A program made the translations under genes and the position numbers. From Tamlana flava (GTDB lineage: Bacteria; Bacteroidota; Bacteroidia; Flavobacteriales; Flavobacteriaceae), in the NCBI RefSeq assembly GCF_041287255.1, contig NZ_JBGGTX010000006.1, forward strand, positions 1-64,000: 64,000 nt of DNA, written 5' to 3'. Shown here in pieces: positions 44,324 to 53,523 of this stretch; positions within the stretch are counted from its first letter, which is position 1, and each line of letters begins with the position of its first letter. The notes below the pieces were generated by a model, which worked only from the letters and a program-made list of their open reading frames with translations, did no database searches and was not told the DNA's origin.

Positions 44324-45703
44324 TTGAATTCCATTCCCAAAATCATTGCTGCCCAAAAAACATTTTTCGCATCCCAAAAAACCAAGGATGCTAATTATCG
44401 ACTTAAGTTTTTAAAGGCATTAAAAGATGAAATCTTAAATAATGAGCAAGCGGTTTATGATGCACTGAAACAAGATTTTAAAAAGTCAGAATTTGAGGCC
44501 TATTTAAGTGAATTCGGTTTGGTAATTTTAGAGTTAAATTTGGCTATAAAAAACCTCAAAAAATGGTCAAAGCCAAAACGGGTAAAATCGTCCATGCTAA
44601 CCTTTCCTTCTTCAGATTTTATTTATAAAGAACCTTACGGGAATGTGTTAGTGATTGCTCCTTGGAACTATCCTTTTCTCTTGGCGATGGCCCCTTTTAT
44701 TATGGCGGTTTCAGCTGGAAATACAGTAGTTTTAAAACCGAGTGAACTTACCCAAAACACTTCAAAGTTATTGGTAAAAATCATAGAAAATATTTTTCCT
44801 GAAGATTTGGCGAAAGCAGTTGAGGGTGATGCTGAAATTGGTACTGAATTGCTCGCACAAAAATGGGATTATATATTTTTTACAGGCAGTGTTGAAGTTG
44901 GTAAAATAGTTGCGAAAGCTGCAGCTAAGAATCTAACCCCTATTACACTTGAATTAGGCGGAAAATCACCATGTATTGTAGATGATTCCGTTGATTTAAA
45001 ACTCATCGCGCGTCGAGTGGTTTGGGGGAAATTTTTAAATGGTGGGCAAACCTGTATTGCACCAGACTACTTATTGGTAAAAAGCAGCATTAAAAATGAA
45101 CTTATTGATGCTTTGAAAACTGAAATCCTGATGCAATATGGACAAATCATTAAAAAATCAGAAGATTTTCCTCGGATTATAAACCATAAAAATTTTGAAC
45201 GATTAAAGAGGCTTTTAAACAATGAGTCTATTGCCTTTGGTGGCGAAATTGACGAAAATGAAAAATTCATCGGTCCAACAATCATAGACCAACCCGATTT
45301 GGATAGCTCAGTTATGAGTGAGGAAATATTTGGGCCTCTACTGCCCATTTTAACTTTTGAGAATGAAGCTGACATTGAAAAAGTCATTTGGTATTTCCCA
45401 AAACCACTTTCGCTTTATGTATTCTCCAAAAACTCAAGTTTTGTAGAGCACATCCTTGGAAAATATAGTTTTGGAGGCGGCGTTGTTAACGATGTCTTGA
45501 TTCACTTTGGAAACCAGAATCTGCCTTTTGGAGGTATAGGCGCCAGTGGTATGGGCAAATACCATGGTAAATATGGCTTCGATACCTTTTCGCATCAAAA
45601 AGCCATTATAAAGCGCGGCACATGGGTTGACCCAAAATTAAGGTATGCACCAAACAAAGGCAAACTGAGTATCATTAAAAAAATGTTCAAGTATTTTGGT
45701 TAG
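44324..45703 (+). CDS. Aldehyde dehydrogenase (class 3-like), TTG start
   Basis: The 459-residue enzyme oxidises an aldehyde with NAD(P). Motifs are VLVIAPWNYPFLLAMAPF, TGSVEVGKIVAKAAAK, the general base in LELGGKSPCIVDD and the catalytic Cys in GGQTCIAPDYLL (about 243). The short length, without a long N-terminal oligomerisation arm, fits the class 3 or fatty-aldehyde group. No ATG fits the family N-terminus. The frame begins best at TTG 44324, giving NSIPKIIAAQKTFFASQ, which aligns with homologues. Confidence 0.92.
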   Translation: MNSIPKIIAAQKTFFASQKTKDANYRLKFLKALKDEILNNEQAVYDALKQDFKKSEFEAYLSEFGLVILELNLAIKNLKKWSKPKRVKSSMLTFPSSDFIYKEPYGNVLVIAPWNYPFLLAMAPFIMAVSAGNTVVLKPSELTQNTSKLLVKIIENIFPEDLAKAVEGDAEIGTELLAQKWDYIFFTGSVEVGKIVAKAAAKNLTPITLELGGKSPCIVDDSVDLKLIARRVVWGKFLNGGQTCIAPDYLLVKSSIKNELIDALKTEILMQYGQIIKKSEDFPRIINHKNFERLKRLLNNESIAFGGEIDENEKFIGPTIIDQPDLDSSVMSEEIFGPLLPILTFENEADIEKVIWYFPKPLSLYVFSKNSSFVEHILGKYSFGGGVVNDVLIHFGNQNLPFGGIGASGMGKYHGKYGFDTFSHQKAIIKRGTWVDPKLRYAPNKGKLSIIKKMFKYFG

Positions 45704-45841
45704 GCTTAAACTATCTCATACTTCTTCAAATTAAGTTAAAATATGTCCAGTTTTGCATGGTTCATATTTCAATAAAAACTACTTTCGCAGGCGCTAAAAA
45801 TAAAATACTTTGTATATTAACCTTGATTTTAAATAAACAGA

Positions 45842-46729
45842 ATGCCAAGTAAAACATACAAAATTTCGGTTATCCAATTAAACTTGAATAACACCCCAGA
45901 AAACAACTTAGAAAAATGCATTAAATGGGTAAAAGACGCTGCCAAACAAGGTGCAGAAGTTATTTTATTGCCCGAATTATATAGTAGCCATTACTTCTGC
46001 CAAAGTGAAGACGTGGACAATTTTGCTTATGCAGAACCTCTCTACAGCACCTCCTTCAATGCGTTTAGTGCATTGGCCAAAGAATTGGGCGTGGTTATTA
46101 TTGTTCCGTTTTTTGAAAAACGTATGGCTGGCGTCTACCACAACAGCGCTTACATTATTGATGCCGATGGTTCCGAAGCTGGATTATACCGCAAAATGCA
46201 CATTCCGGACGACCCACATTTTTATGAAAAATTTTATTTCACACCTGGTGATATCGGTTTTAAGTCCTTCTCTACCAAAAAAGGAAATATCGGTACGTTG
46301 ATTTGTTGGGACCAATGGTATCCGGAAGCAGCACGATTAACGGCCCTACAAGGTGCCGAAGTGTTATTTTATCCAACGGCTATTGGTTGGCACCCTCAGG
46401 AAAAAGCGGAGTTTGGCAAAAACCAACAAAGCGCTTGGATGAACGTGATGCGTGGGCATGCCGTAGCCAATGGCATTTATGTGGCTGCTGCAAACCGCAT
46501 TGGATTGGAAAAATATCTACCAAATACAAATGGCATTGAGTTTTGGGGCTCGTCGTTTATTGCTGGTCCGCAAGGTGAAATTTTAGCGCAGGCCTCAGAA
46601 GATAAAGAGGAAATTTTGATTGCTGAAGTCGATTTAAACCTTCAAGAAAACGTACGCCAGAATTGGCCATTTTTACGCGACAGACGTATTGATAAATATG
46701 GTGAAATCACTAAACGGGTTATCGATTAA
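45842..46729 (+). CDS. aguB: N-carbamoylputrescine amidase
   Basis: The 295-residue nitrilase-superfamily enzyme hydrolyses N-carbamoylputrescine to putrescine. The catalytic triad is seen in VILLPELYSSHYFCQ (Glu), YRKMHIPDDP (Lys) and TLICWDQWYPEAARL (Cys). The motifs FYTP-like YFTPGDIGFKSF and GIEFWGSSFIAGPQGEIL match the AguB group closely. Its stop overlaps the aguA start (TAATG), so the two are coupled. It acts right after agmatine deiminase. Confidence 0.95.
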   Translation: MPSKTYKISVIQLNLNNTPENNLEKCIKWVKDAAKQGAEVILLPELYSSHYFCQSEDVDNFAYAEPLYSTSFNAFSALAKELGVVIIVPFFEKRMAGVYHNSAYIIDADGSEAGLYRKMHIPDDPHFYEKFYFTPGDIGFKSFSTKKGNIGTLICWDQWYPEAARLTALQGAEVLFYPTAIGWHPQEKAEFGKNQQSAWMNVMRGHAVANGIYVAAANRIGLEKYLPNTNGIEFWGSSFIAGPQGEILAQASEDKEEILIAEVDLNLQENVRQNWPFLRDRRIDKYGEITKRVID

Positions 46730-47769
46730 TGAAGACCGAAAACTGGATATTTCCTGCCGAATGGGAAAAACAACAGGGCATTTTATTGTGCTTTCCGCAT
46801 AACGGAAATGACTGGCCAGGGAAATATGGCGCCATTAAGTGGGCGTTTGTTGAGTTTATTAAAAAAATAACAGCCGTTGAATCCGTTTTTTTAGTTGTTG
46901 CTGATAGTGCCTTAAAAAATAAAGTGACTACCATGCTTGATTTGGCTGAGGTCAATACAAAAAACGTAACCTTTATTATCCATAAAACCAACCGCAGTTG
47001 GATGCGCGATTCGGGACCAATTATTGTTAAAAATGTGAAACAACGCAAAGCGATAAACTTCAATTTCAATGGTTGGGCAAAATATAGTAATCACCGTTTG
47101 GATAAAGGCGTTCCAGTCAAAGTCGCTGAAACTTTAAATATTCCAGTAGAGCAAGCCATGATTAACGGCAAGCCCTTTGTTTTGGAAGGTGGCGCCATTG
47201 ATGTCAATGGAAAAGGCACGCTCATTACTTCGGAGGAATGCCTACTCCACCCTAGCATTCAAGTTAGAAATTCCGGTTTTACCAAAACCGATTATGAAGA
47301 TGCTTTTAAAACATTTTTAGGCGTAACCAACGTGATTTGGTTGGGCAATGGCATTATTGGTGATGACACCCACGGACACATTGATGATTTGGCACGTTTT
47401 GTAAACGCAGATACCATCATTACCGTAATAGAAACCAACACCAAAGACCCTAATTACAAACCCTTGCAAGACAATTTAAAACGCTTGCAAAATGCGGTTT
47501 TAGAAAACGGAAAAGCACCAAATATAGTCACCTTACCTATGCCAAAACCACTTTGGTTTGATGGTATTACATTACCGGCAAGTTATGCCAACTTCTTAAT
47601 TTTAAACAAAACGGTTTTAGTGCCCACCTTTAACGATGCTAACGACCGTGTGGCTTTAAACACCATTGCCGATTGTTTCCCCAAGCATGAGGTTATTGGT
47701 ATTTCTGCTATAGATTTTATTTGGGGTTTTGGCTCGTTACATTGTTTAAGCCAGCAGATTCCTGAGTAG
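46729..47769 (+). CDS. aguA: Agmatine deiminase
   Basis: The 346-residue guanidino-modifying enzyme converts agmatine to N-carbamoylputrescine and ammonia. Family motifs are PAEWEKQQGILLCFPHN, TNRSWMRDSGPIIV, FVLEGGAIDVNGKGT, DDTHGHIDDLARFV (the catalytic His) and the nucleophile Cys in FGSLHCLSQQIPE near the C-terminus. With aguB it makes putrescine from agmatine. It has a one-base overlap with aguB. Confidence 0.95.
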   Translation: MKTENWIFPAEWEKQQGILLCFPHNGNDWPGKYGAIKWAFVEFIKKITAVESVFLVVADSALKNKVTTMLDLAEVNTKNVTFIIHKTNRSWMRDSGPIIVKNVKQRKAINFNFNGWAKYSNHRLDKGVPVKVAETLNIPVEQAMINGKPFVLEGGAIDVNGKGTLITSEECLLHPSIQVRNSGFTKTDYEDAFKTFLGVTNVIWLGNGIIGDDTHGHIDDLARFVNADTIITVIETNTKDPNYKPLQDNLKRLQNAVLENGKAPNIVTLPMPKPLWFDGITLPASYANFLILNKTVLVPTFNDANDRVALNTIADCFPKHEVIGISAIDFIWGFGSLHCLSQQIPE

Positions 47770-47883
47770 TAAAAAAAGTATAATTACTTATATACTACTT
47801 AACAAAAAATCTCGAACTTGCTCATTGTCTGATATAAATAACTTAAACGACGTCATATAATTAAAGTTAAATGTAATTAATAG

Positions 47884-48267
47884 ATGACCTGGCTGAAAAG
47901 AATATTAATTCTTATTTGTGCATTAATAACAGTTTATGTGTTATTCATAACCTTTTTAGTATTCTCACCAACAATTTCGGATTATTTTAATCGGAATGAT
48001 TTCGATAGTCAAACTTGGATTGAGTGGAAAGAAGCTGAATCTAGTATGAAGGTTCGATGGAATATGACTCATGATTTAACTAATAATTATAATCTTATCG
48101 GGAAAAAAGCATCGGATTTAAAAATGTTATTAGGCAAACCATCAAGAGAGAATAAGAATGAAATTAGTTATTATTTAGGAATGACAGGACATGGAATAAA
48201 TACTGGTTCTATAACTTTTAAAATATTGGAAGGAATTGTGATTGAATATAAAATCTGGCAAGGATAA
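47884..48267 (+). CDS. Small membrane-anchored protein, possibly BamE-like
   Basis: The 127-residue protein has one N-terminal membrane helix (ILILICALITVYVLFITFLV). A small extracytoplasmic domain follows with NLIGKKASDLKMLLGKPSRE and EISYYLGMTGHGINTGS. The GKKxxDLxxLLGxPS pattern recalls the SmpA/BamE fold, in which a short helix pair precedes a three-stranded sheet. The similarity is weak. No partner genes are near. Function unknown. Confidence 0.65.
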   Translation: MTWLKRILILICALITVYVLFITFLVFSPTISDYFNRNDFDSQTWIEWKEAESSMKVRWNMTHDLTNNYNLIGKKASDLKMLLGKPSRENKNEISYYLGMTGHGINTGSITFKILEGIVIEYKIWQG

Positions 48268-48293
48268 ATAACATTAATACTTAAAGATAAAAG

Positions 48294-49448
48294 CTAATTA
48301 AACTTAGCTTTCTTACTCCCTTCATAAATCACGTACTTAACCAACCGCGACTCCAATTTGGCATTGTACAAAGGTATTTTTCTTGAGGGGCGTAAACCAA
48401 CATGTTTTAAAGCATCCAAATTGCTAGTAATAAACCAGGCATCAGTACCGGGGTAGTTTTGCTTTAGGGTATCGCCAATATTTTTGTAAAACTGTTCCAT
48501 GTCAATGTTTAAACGCTCTCCGTAAGGTGGGTTAAATACCATATGCAACTTCGCTTCACCTGCTTTTTGGGTTTTAAAGAAGTCCTCGTGCTTTACTTCT
48601 ATAAAATCCTCCAATTGGGCATTTTTAACATTGTCCTTGGCCTTAAACACGGCACTCGGGGCTTTATCGTAGCCTATAATTTTATAATGAAAATCGCGTG
48701 TTTTTTTAAGCAGTGATTCTTCAATTTTCTCAAACAAATCCACATCCCAATCTGGCCAGCGTTCAAAAGCAAATTCCTTACGCATTAGGTTTGGCGGTAT
48801 GTTGCAGGCTATCATGGCTGCCTCAATAAGAATGGTACCCGAACCACACATGGGATCCATAAAATCGCATTGACCATCCCAACCCGAAACCATAATCATA
48901 CCTGCTGCCAATACTTCGTTTATGGGTGCAATATTGGTAGCCATTTTATACCCACGTTTATGCAAGGAATCACCCGAAGAATCTAAAGAAATGGTACAAT
49001 GTCGCCTATCAATATGCACATTGATTTTCACATCGGGGAATTTTAAATCCACATCGGGGCGTTGCCCTGTGGTATCGCGAAACTTATCTACAATGGCGTC
49101 CTTGGTTTTTTGGGCAATAAACAACGAATGAGAAAACAAATCGGAGTGAATGGTAGCATCTATAGCCAAAGAACCTGAGGGCTTCAGGTAATTACTCCAA
49201 TCCATAGCATATATCTTATTGTACAGGTCTTTTTCGTTGTTCACATTAAAACCATGTATGGGCTTCAAAATCTTGATGGCCGTACGCAAGCCCAAATTGG
49301 CCTTATACATAAATCCTTTATCCCCCACAAAGGAAACATTGCGTACACCCTTGGTTACCTTTTGCGCGCCGAGTTGCGTGAGTTCGTTTGCCAATAAATC
49401 TTCAAAGCCAAATAAGGTTTTGGCCACCATATTAAAATTTTCTTCCAT
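48294..49448 (-). CDS. THUMP-domain RNA methyltransferase (RlmL N-terminal-like)
   Basis: The 384-residue protein has an N-terminal THUMP domain (about 5-160), with FGFEDLLANELTQLGAQKV and FRDTTGQRPDVDLKFPDVKI. The methyltransferase follows: GHKMATN-like RGYKMATNIAPINEVLAAGM, DFMDPMCGSGTILIEAAMIA and the catalytic MVFNPPYGERL. This matches the class that makes m2G in 23S rRNA (RlmL N-terminal half, also YpsC). It is convergent with the small membrane protein gene. Confidence 0.92.
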   Translation of the reverse strand: MEENFNMVAKTLFGFEDLLANELTQLGAQKVTKGVRNVSFVGDKGFMYKANLGLRTAIKILKPIHGFNVNNEKDLYNKIYAMDWSNYLKPSGSLAIDATIHSDLFSHSLFIAQKTKDAIVDKFRDTTGQRPDVDLKFPDVKINVHIDRRHCTISLDSSGDSLHKRGYKMATNIAPINEVLAAGMIMVSGWDGQCDFMDPMCGSGTILIEAAMIACNIPPNLMRKEFAFERWPDWDVDLFEKIEESLLKKTRDFHYKIIGYDKAPSAVFKAKDNVKNAQLEDFIEVKHEDFFKTQKAGEAKLHMVFNPPYGERLNIDMEQFYKNIGDTLKQNYPGTDAWFITSNLDALKHVGLRPSRKIPLYNAKLESRLVKYVIYEGSKKAKFN

Positions 49449-49596
49449 AAAATCGCTCCAATAGATTGCAAAAATAATGTAATTTTACGGCATACATTAA
49501 GTATATTGATATTTAGGTTAAGGATTGAACGATTTGTTTGAGTTCTTTATGTTTTGTCTCCTTGAGCATTGGTTGAGATAAAATATATTTTATTGA

Positions 49597-49680
49597 AACC
49601 ACGCTGCATGGCAAGCAGAAAGGTTGTCAAAACAAAAAAACGAGTAGTGAAAGCCTGACCACGCCCAAGCGTGGGAACCT
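49597..49680 (+). other. Structured leader ahead of the methyltransferase gene
   Basis: Two GC-richer hairpins stand out in AT-rich DNA. CTGC/GCAG lies inside an AACC/GGTT stem (49597-49625), and CCACGC/GCGTGG is at 49659-49674. AGGTT (49621-49625) can instead pair with AACCT (49676-49680), so the outer stems exclude each other. The last hairpin ends 12 bp before the ATG at 49693. I do not recognise a known RNA family. Confidence 0.35.
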
Positions 49681-49692
49681 CCAAAAACATCT

Positions 49693-50424
49693 ATGACAAA
49701 GCATACTACAACTTGGTTTACTTCTTGGTTTGATACACCATTTTACCACATTTTATATAAGGAAAGGGATGAATCTGAAGCGCATGCCTTTATGGATACC
49801 TTAACGGATTATTTGAATGTTCCGGAACATGGCACCATTCTGGATTTGGCCTGTGGAAGAGGACGTCACGCTCGATATTTGAACAAAATGGGCTATGACG
49901 TAACAGGTGTGGATTTGAGTGAAAACAGTATTAATTTTGCGAAAAAGTTTGAAAACCACCGACTGCATTTTGAGGTGCATGATATGTGCAAACCCTACCG
50001 CAAACAGTTTGATGCCGTTTTTAATTTATTTACCAGTTTTGGGTATTTTGAAGACGATGCCGATAATTTGAATACCATTAAAGCGATTAAAGCTAGCTTA
50101 AATGACAATGGTTTTGCGGTGATTGATTTTATGAACAGTGAATTTGTGATTGACACTTTGGTGCCAGAGGAAGTAAAAACCGTTGATGATATTGAATTTA
50201 ACATAAAACGCTATGTAGAAGGCGCATACATCATCAAAGACATAAGGTTTTCTGATGATGATAAAGATTATTATTTTCAGGAGCGTGTACGGGCGTTTAC
50301 TTTAAAGGATTTTGAGGAACTTTTTGAACAAGCTGATGTATATTTATTGGATGTTTTTGGCGACCACAAATTGCGTAAATTTAGTCCGAAAACCTCCGAG
50401 CGTTTAGTTATGATTTTTAAATAA
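49693..50424 (+). CDS. Class I SAM-dependent methyltransferase
   Basis: This 243-residue protein has a Methyltransf_25-type Rossmann fold: LDLACGRGRHARYLNKMG (motif I, about 55-72), VTGVDLSENSINFA (motif II), FDAVFNLFTSFGYFEDDADN and GFAVIDFMNSEFV. The C-terminal half is a beta-rich segment (FNIKRYVEGAYIIKDI). The substrate is unknown; similar proteins act on small molecules. The ZIP transporter follows 57 bp downstream. Confidence 0.88.
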   Translation: MTKHTTTWFTSWFDTPFYHILYKERDESEAHAFMDTLTDYLNVPEHGTILDLACGRGRHARYLNKMGYDVTGVDLSENSINFAKKFENHRLHFEVHDMCKPYRKQFDAVFNLFTSFGYFEDDADNLNTIKAIKASLNDNGFAVIDFMNSEFVIDTLVPEEVKTVDDIEFNIKRYVEGAYIIKDIRFSDDDKDYYFQERVRAFTLKDFEELFEQADVYLLDVFGDHKLRKFSPKTSERLVMIFK

Positions 50425-50481
50425 GTCGGTCGATAATCAACATTTAATTAAACCCAATTTTATGGGTTATTTTATCAATAA

Positions 50482-51156
50482 ATGAACAAATTTTTATTTC
50501 CCATTCTTGCCGTTGTTTTAGGTTTTGTCTTGGCCTTTTGGACCAAAAAACACAAATCTTGGAACACCAAGCTCCTACTCTCTTTTAGTGGGGCATTTTT
50601 ATTGGCTTTAACGCTTTTTGAATTGCTTCCTGAGGTTTACAGCCATTTAAAAACAAAACAAACCGGACTGCTTATTATGTGCGGTATTTTGCTCCAAATT
50701 GTTTTAGAGCTGTTTTCAAAAGGTGCAGAACACGGCCATGTTCATATACACAAGCATGATACCAAGTTTCCTTGGTTATTGTTCATTAGTTTGTGCATCC
50801 ATAGTTTATTGGAAGGCTTTTCCATTCACGACCATAACGATATGGTTTACGGGGTTTTGGTGCATAAAATTCCCATAGCATTGATTATTACTTTATTCTT
50901 GATGCAATCCAATTACAGCAAATTACAAATGGCCAGTTTTTTAATTGTATTTGCATTAATGACGCCTTTGGGAACCTTTATTTCGCATGAATCGGTCATG
51001 ATTGGCCATTACGGTCATGCTATAAATGCCGTAGTTATTGGTATATTTTTTCATATTTCTACCACCATTTTATTTGAAAGTGGTGAAGGTCACAAGTTTA
51101 ATCTATCTAAGTTTATATCCATTATTTTAGGGGTTGGCATTGCTTATTTGATATAA
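50482..51156 (+). CDS. ZIP-family metal transporter
   Basis: The 224-residue inner-membrane protein has about seven hydrophobic helices. A His-rich loop (EHGHVHIHKHD, about 90-100) precedes the family's metal-binding helices: HSLLEGFSIHDHNDMVYG and LVHKIPIALIITLFL. ZIP proteins import zinc or other divalent metals. No Zur or other metal regulator is near. It is probably co-transcribed with the upstream methyltransferase and the DUF4268 gene. Confidence 0.88.
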   Translation: MNKFLFPILAVVLGFVLAFWTKKHKSWNTKLLLSFSGAFLLALTLFELLPEVYSHLKTKQTGLLIMCGILLQIVLELFSKGAEHGHVHIHKHDTKFPWLLFISLCIHSLLEGFSIHDHNDMVYGVLVHKIPIALIITLFLMQSNYSKLQMASFLIVFALMTPLGTFISHESVMIGHYGHAINAVVIGIFFHISTTILFESGEGHKFNLSKFISIILGVGIAYLI

Positions 51157-51186
51157 TTGCCAAGGTCGTCAACTTTTATATAATCA

Positions 51187-51615
51187 GTGTTTAGCAAAGA
51201 AGAATCGTGCATATTACGACAAGAGTTCTGGACCAGTTTTGGAAAATCATTTCCACGCAAATGGATTTTGTACGATACTAAACTGAAGGGTTTCAGTTTT
51301 AAATTTCATTTTGACACCAAAACAGCTTTAGTGGCTATAGATTTGGAAGATGACTTGGAAAATCGAATTAAATATTGGGAAAAACTGCTGGCTTTAAAAT
51401 CTATTTTGCTTGATGATTATCTTCCTGAGGCCATTTTTGAAGAAGAATATTATTTGGACAACAAAAAGGAAATTTCAAGGATTTATGTGCTATTAGAACA
51501 AAAGGTTTCCATTCACAACAAAAACTCTTGGCAAATTGTCATGGAATTTTTCAATGAAAAGATGGGCCTATTCGAAGCTTTCTTTGAAGAATATAAAGAT
51601 ATTATTGAGGGTTAA
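51187..51615 (+). CDS. DUF4268 domain-containing protein, GTG start
   Basis: The 142-residue soluble protein begins at GTG 51187 with FSKEESCILRQEFWTSFGKS and continues FPRKWILYDTKLKGFSF. This is the conserved beginning of DUF4268 proteins; no ATG fits it. Later parts include FHFDTKTALVAIDLEDD and FFNEKMGLFEAFFEEYKDII. Function unknown. Its TAA overlaps the TAA of the convergent acetyltransferase gene through the palindrome TTAA. Confidence 0.82.
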   Translation: MFSKEESCILRQEFWTSFGKSFPRKWILYDTKLKGFSFKFHFDTKTALVAIDLEDDLENRIKYWEKLLALKSILLDDYLPEAIFEEEYYLDNKKEISRIYVLLEQKVSIHNKNSWQIVMEFFNEKMGLFEAFFEEYKDIIEG

Positions 51616-52109
51616 TATACAACCTCTTTTACCATCACAAAATCATCCATTACAAAACCATTGCCAATATCTATGACTATTGCTCCATCTTTAATAAAAT
51701 CCAGTTTCTCATAAGCTTTAATGGTTTTTGAATTGTTTTTGTTGACGGTCAACCTAATAATTTTTAAACCATAATCTTTGGCTTTTTCTTCAACAAAATT
51801 CATAGCTGTTTTGCCTATTTTTTTTCCTCTAAAATCATATAAAATATAGATTTTGCTCAAAAACAGTTCAGTCTCTTCAGCTTTTATAGAAATGTAGCCC
51901 ACAGGAGTCTCGTCGAAATACAATAAAAAATATTCAAATCCGTCCAATACTTGATTTTCAACAGCTACAGCCGATTGGAATTTTTCTAGCATGTAATCAA
52001 CTTGGGGTTTACCAATAATCGGAATGTAATGTTCGCGCCAAATGGCATCCGCCAATTGCTTAATGAGCAAATAATCCTTTTTTGTTTTGGCTTGGCGTAT
52101 TTCGATCAT
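51612..52109 (-). CDS. GNAT-family N-acetyltransferase
   Basis: From ATG 52109 (MIEIRQAKTKKDYLLIKQLA) the protein has 165 residues; the open frame continues upstream into the trhA gene, so I prefer this start. Motifs are TPVGYISIKAEETELFLSKI, the acetyl-CoA loop YDFRGKKIGKTAMNFVEEKA and RLTVNKNNSKTIKAYEKLDF. It resembles acetyltransferases of diverse small substrates. It starts 2 bp after the trhA stop, so trhA and this gene are probably co-transcribed. Confidence 0.88.
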   Translation of the reverse strand: MIEIRQAKTKKDYLLIKQLADAIWREHYIPIIGKPQVDYMLEKFQSAVAVENQVLDGFEYFLLYFDETPVGYISIKAEETELFLSKIYILYDFRGKKIGKTAMNFVEEKAKDYGLKIIRLTVNKNNSKTIKAYEKLDFIKDGAIVIDIGNGFVMDDFVMVKEVVY

Positions 52110-52111
52110 AA

Positions 52112-52738
52112 TTAAATCACAAACAGGTAAATCATAAAAAAGTGGAATATTGCACCCGCTAAAACAAATAGATGCCAAATAACATGGTTATAAGGTATTT
52201 TGTGAATAGCATAAAAAACAATGCCAACCGTGTACGCCAAACCGCCGGCAAACAATAATAAAATCCCATTGGCACCTAATGCATTGGAAAGGTTTGAAAA
52301 ATCAAATACAATGAGCCACCCCATAATCAAATACAGAAGCGTTGAAAAAACCTCAAATCTTCCTGTGAAAAACAATTTTAAAATGACTCCAAAAGCGGCA
52401 ATACCCCAAACAATATAAAACAGAAGCCAACCATTACTCACTTCCAGCGAAATAAGCAAAACGGGCGTATATGTTCCAGCAATCAAAAGGTAAATGCTAA
52501 TATGGTCAATGACCCTAAAAATATGTTTGCGGTTCTCCCCTTTTACGGCATGGTAAAACGTGGAGGCAGTAAAAAGCACAATTATTGAAATACCGTAAAC
52601 AATAACACTAAACAAACTCCAATCCGTTTTATGCGTATCACCAATAATTAAAAGAATAAGGGCTACAATACCAAACAAGGCGCCAAAGGCATGCGATAAA
52701 GTGTTGAGTTTTTCTTCAAGTGCCGATTGATTCCGCAT
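52112..52738 (-). CDS. trhA: TrhA/hemolysin III-family membrane protein (PAQR)
   Basis: The 208-residue protein has seven predicted membrane helices and the PAQR motifs: EEKLNTLSHAFGALFGIVAL, STFYHAVKGENRKHIFRVID (Ser-His pair), LLIAGTYTPVLL and the late His motif HVIWHLFVLAGAIFHFF. PAQR proteins of this type are linked to membrane-fluidity or energetics control in bacteria; the old name hemolysin III does not imply a toxin here. It shares one base with the DUF4294 stop. Confidence 0.9.
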   Translation of the reverse strand: MRNQSALEEKLNTLSHAFGALFGIVALILLIIGDTHKTDWSLFSVIVYGISIIVLFTASTFYHAVKGENRKHIFRVIDHISIYLLIAGTYTPVLLISLEVSNGWLLFYIVWGIAAFGVILKLFFTGRFEVFSTLLYLIMGWLIVFDFSNLSNALGANGILLLFAGGLAYTVGIVFYAIHKIPYNHVIWHLFVLAGAIFHFFMIYLFVI

Positions 52739-53421
52739 TAATTTGGGTTTGGATTTTCAGAATAAACCCATTTATTGGTCAATTCGTAAAAATCAAATTC
52801 TATGGCAGGTTTTTGCTCTTCCAGCCTACCACTTTGAAAATTACGCTGTAAAATATCCTCGATTAAGTAATCTTCTTTTTCATTCATGGGGTCGAACTCC
52901 CGTTTCAATGAAATATCAAACATACTGGCCGTAGTATTGTACCAAAAGGCTCGCCAACCGCTGCGGAGCTCCTTAACCAAGTCAAATGCCGTTGTTCCCG
53001 TTTGTCGGTGTATCAATTTTACCAATATTTGCCCTTCAGTTCGGGTCATTTTTTTGAGTTCTTCAGAAAACTCACCCTCAATATATTTCTGTACCTGTTT
53101 GGTGTAGCGTTTTTTATCTCTGTTTCTGGTTAGTTTGGCCATGCGCTGGTTCATGGAATCCAATCGTTCCGCAGCCAGTTTTGCATACGGATATACCTTT
53201 ATGGTTTTTCTTCTTAGAATTAAGTATCTAATTCTATCTTCCTTGCTATTGAATTTTAATTTATGCAACAGCATCACTTCATCCAAATTAATGGCCGTTC
53301 TTGGTACCGAATCACCTTCAATAATAAGATACTCCACATCAGTAGAATCCTGCTCAAAATCATTCACTTGGGCATACAGCAATACAGGAAAAAGAAGGAT
53401 TATAAATCTTAAATAGTTCAT
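52738..53421 (-). CDS. DUF4294 domain-containing secreted protein
   Basis: The 227-residue protein has a signal peptide (FIILLFPVLLYAQ). The DUF4294 domain includes VEYLIIEGDSVPRTAINLDE, ILRRKTIKVYPYAKLAAERL, KRYTKQVQKYIEGEFSEELK, RTEGQILVKLIHRQTGTTAF and LRSGWRAFWYNTTASMFDIS. The family is widespread in Bacteroidota and of unknown function. It is the first gene of a trio with trhA and the acetyltransferase. Confidence 0.88.
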   Translation of the reverse strand: MNYLRFIILLFPVLLYAQVNDFEQDSTDVEYLIIEGDSVPRTAINLDEVMLLHKLKFNSKEDRIRYLILRRKTIKVYPYAKLAAERLDSMNQRMAKLTRNRDKKRYTKQVQKYIEGEFSEELKKMTRTEGQILVKLIHRQTGTTAFDLVKELRSGWRAFWYNTTASMFDISLKREFDPMNEKEDYLIEDILQRNFQSGRLEEQKPAIEFDFYELTNKWVYSENPNPN

Positions 53422-53523
53422 CTATAAAACATTGGAGCATATAGCATGCCAAAATTAAGAATTTACAAGGTTTAAAACATTTTTTTCTATAGATATTATT
53501 ATTTTAGTGCAAAACTTTTACAC

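Noticed and set aside
47765..47802. AGTAGT/ACTACT inverted arms after aguA as a terminator
   Set aside because: The stem is short and interrupted, and no T run follows.
52112..52738. Hemolysin III as a toxin
   Set aside because: The protein is a PAQR/TrhA membrane protein; the old family name is not evidence for toxicity.
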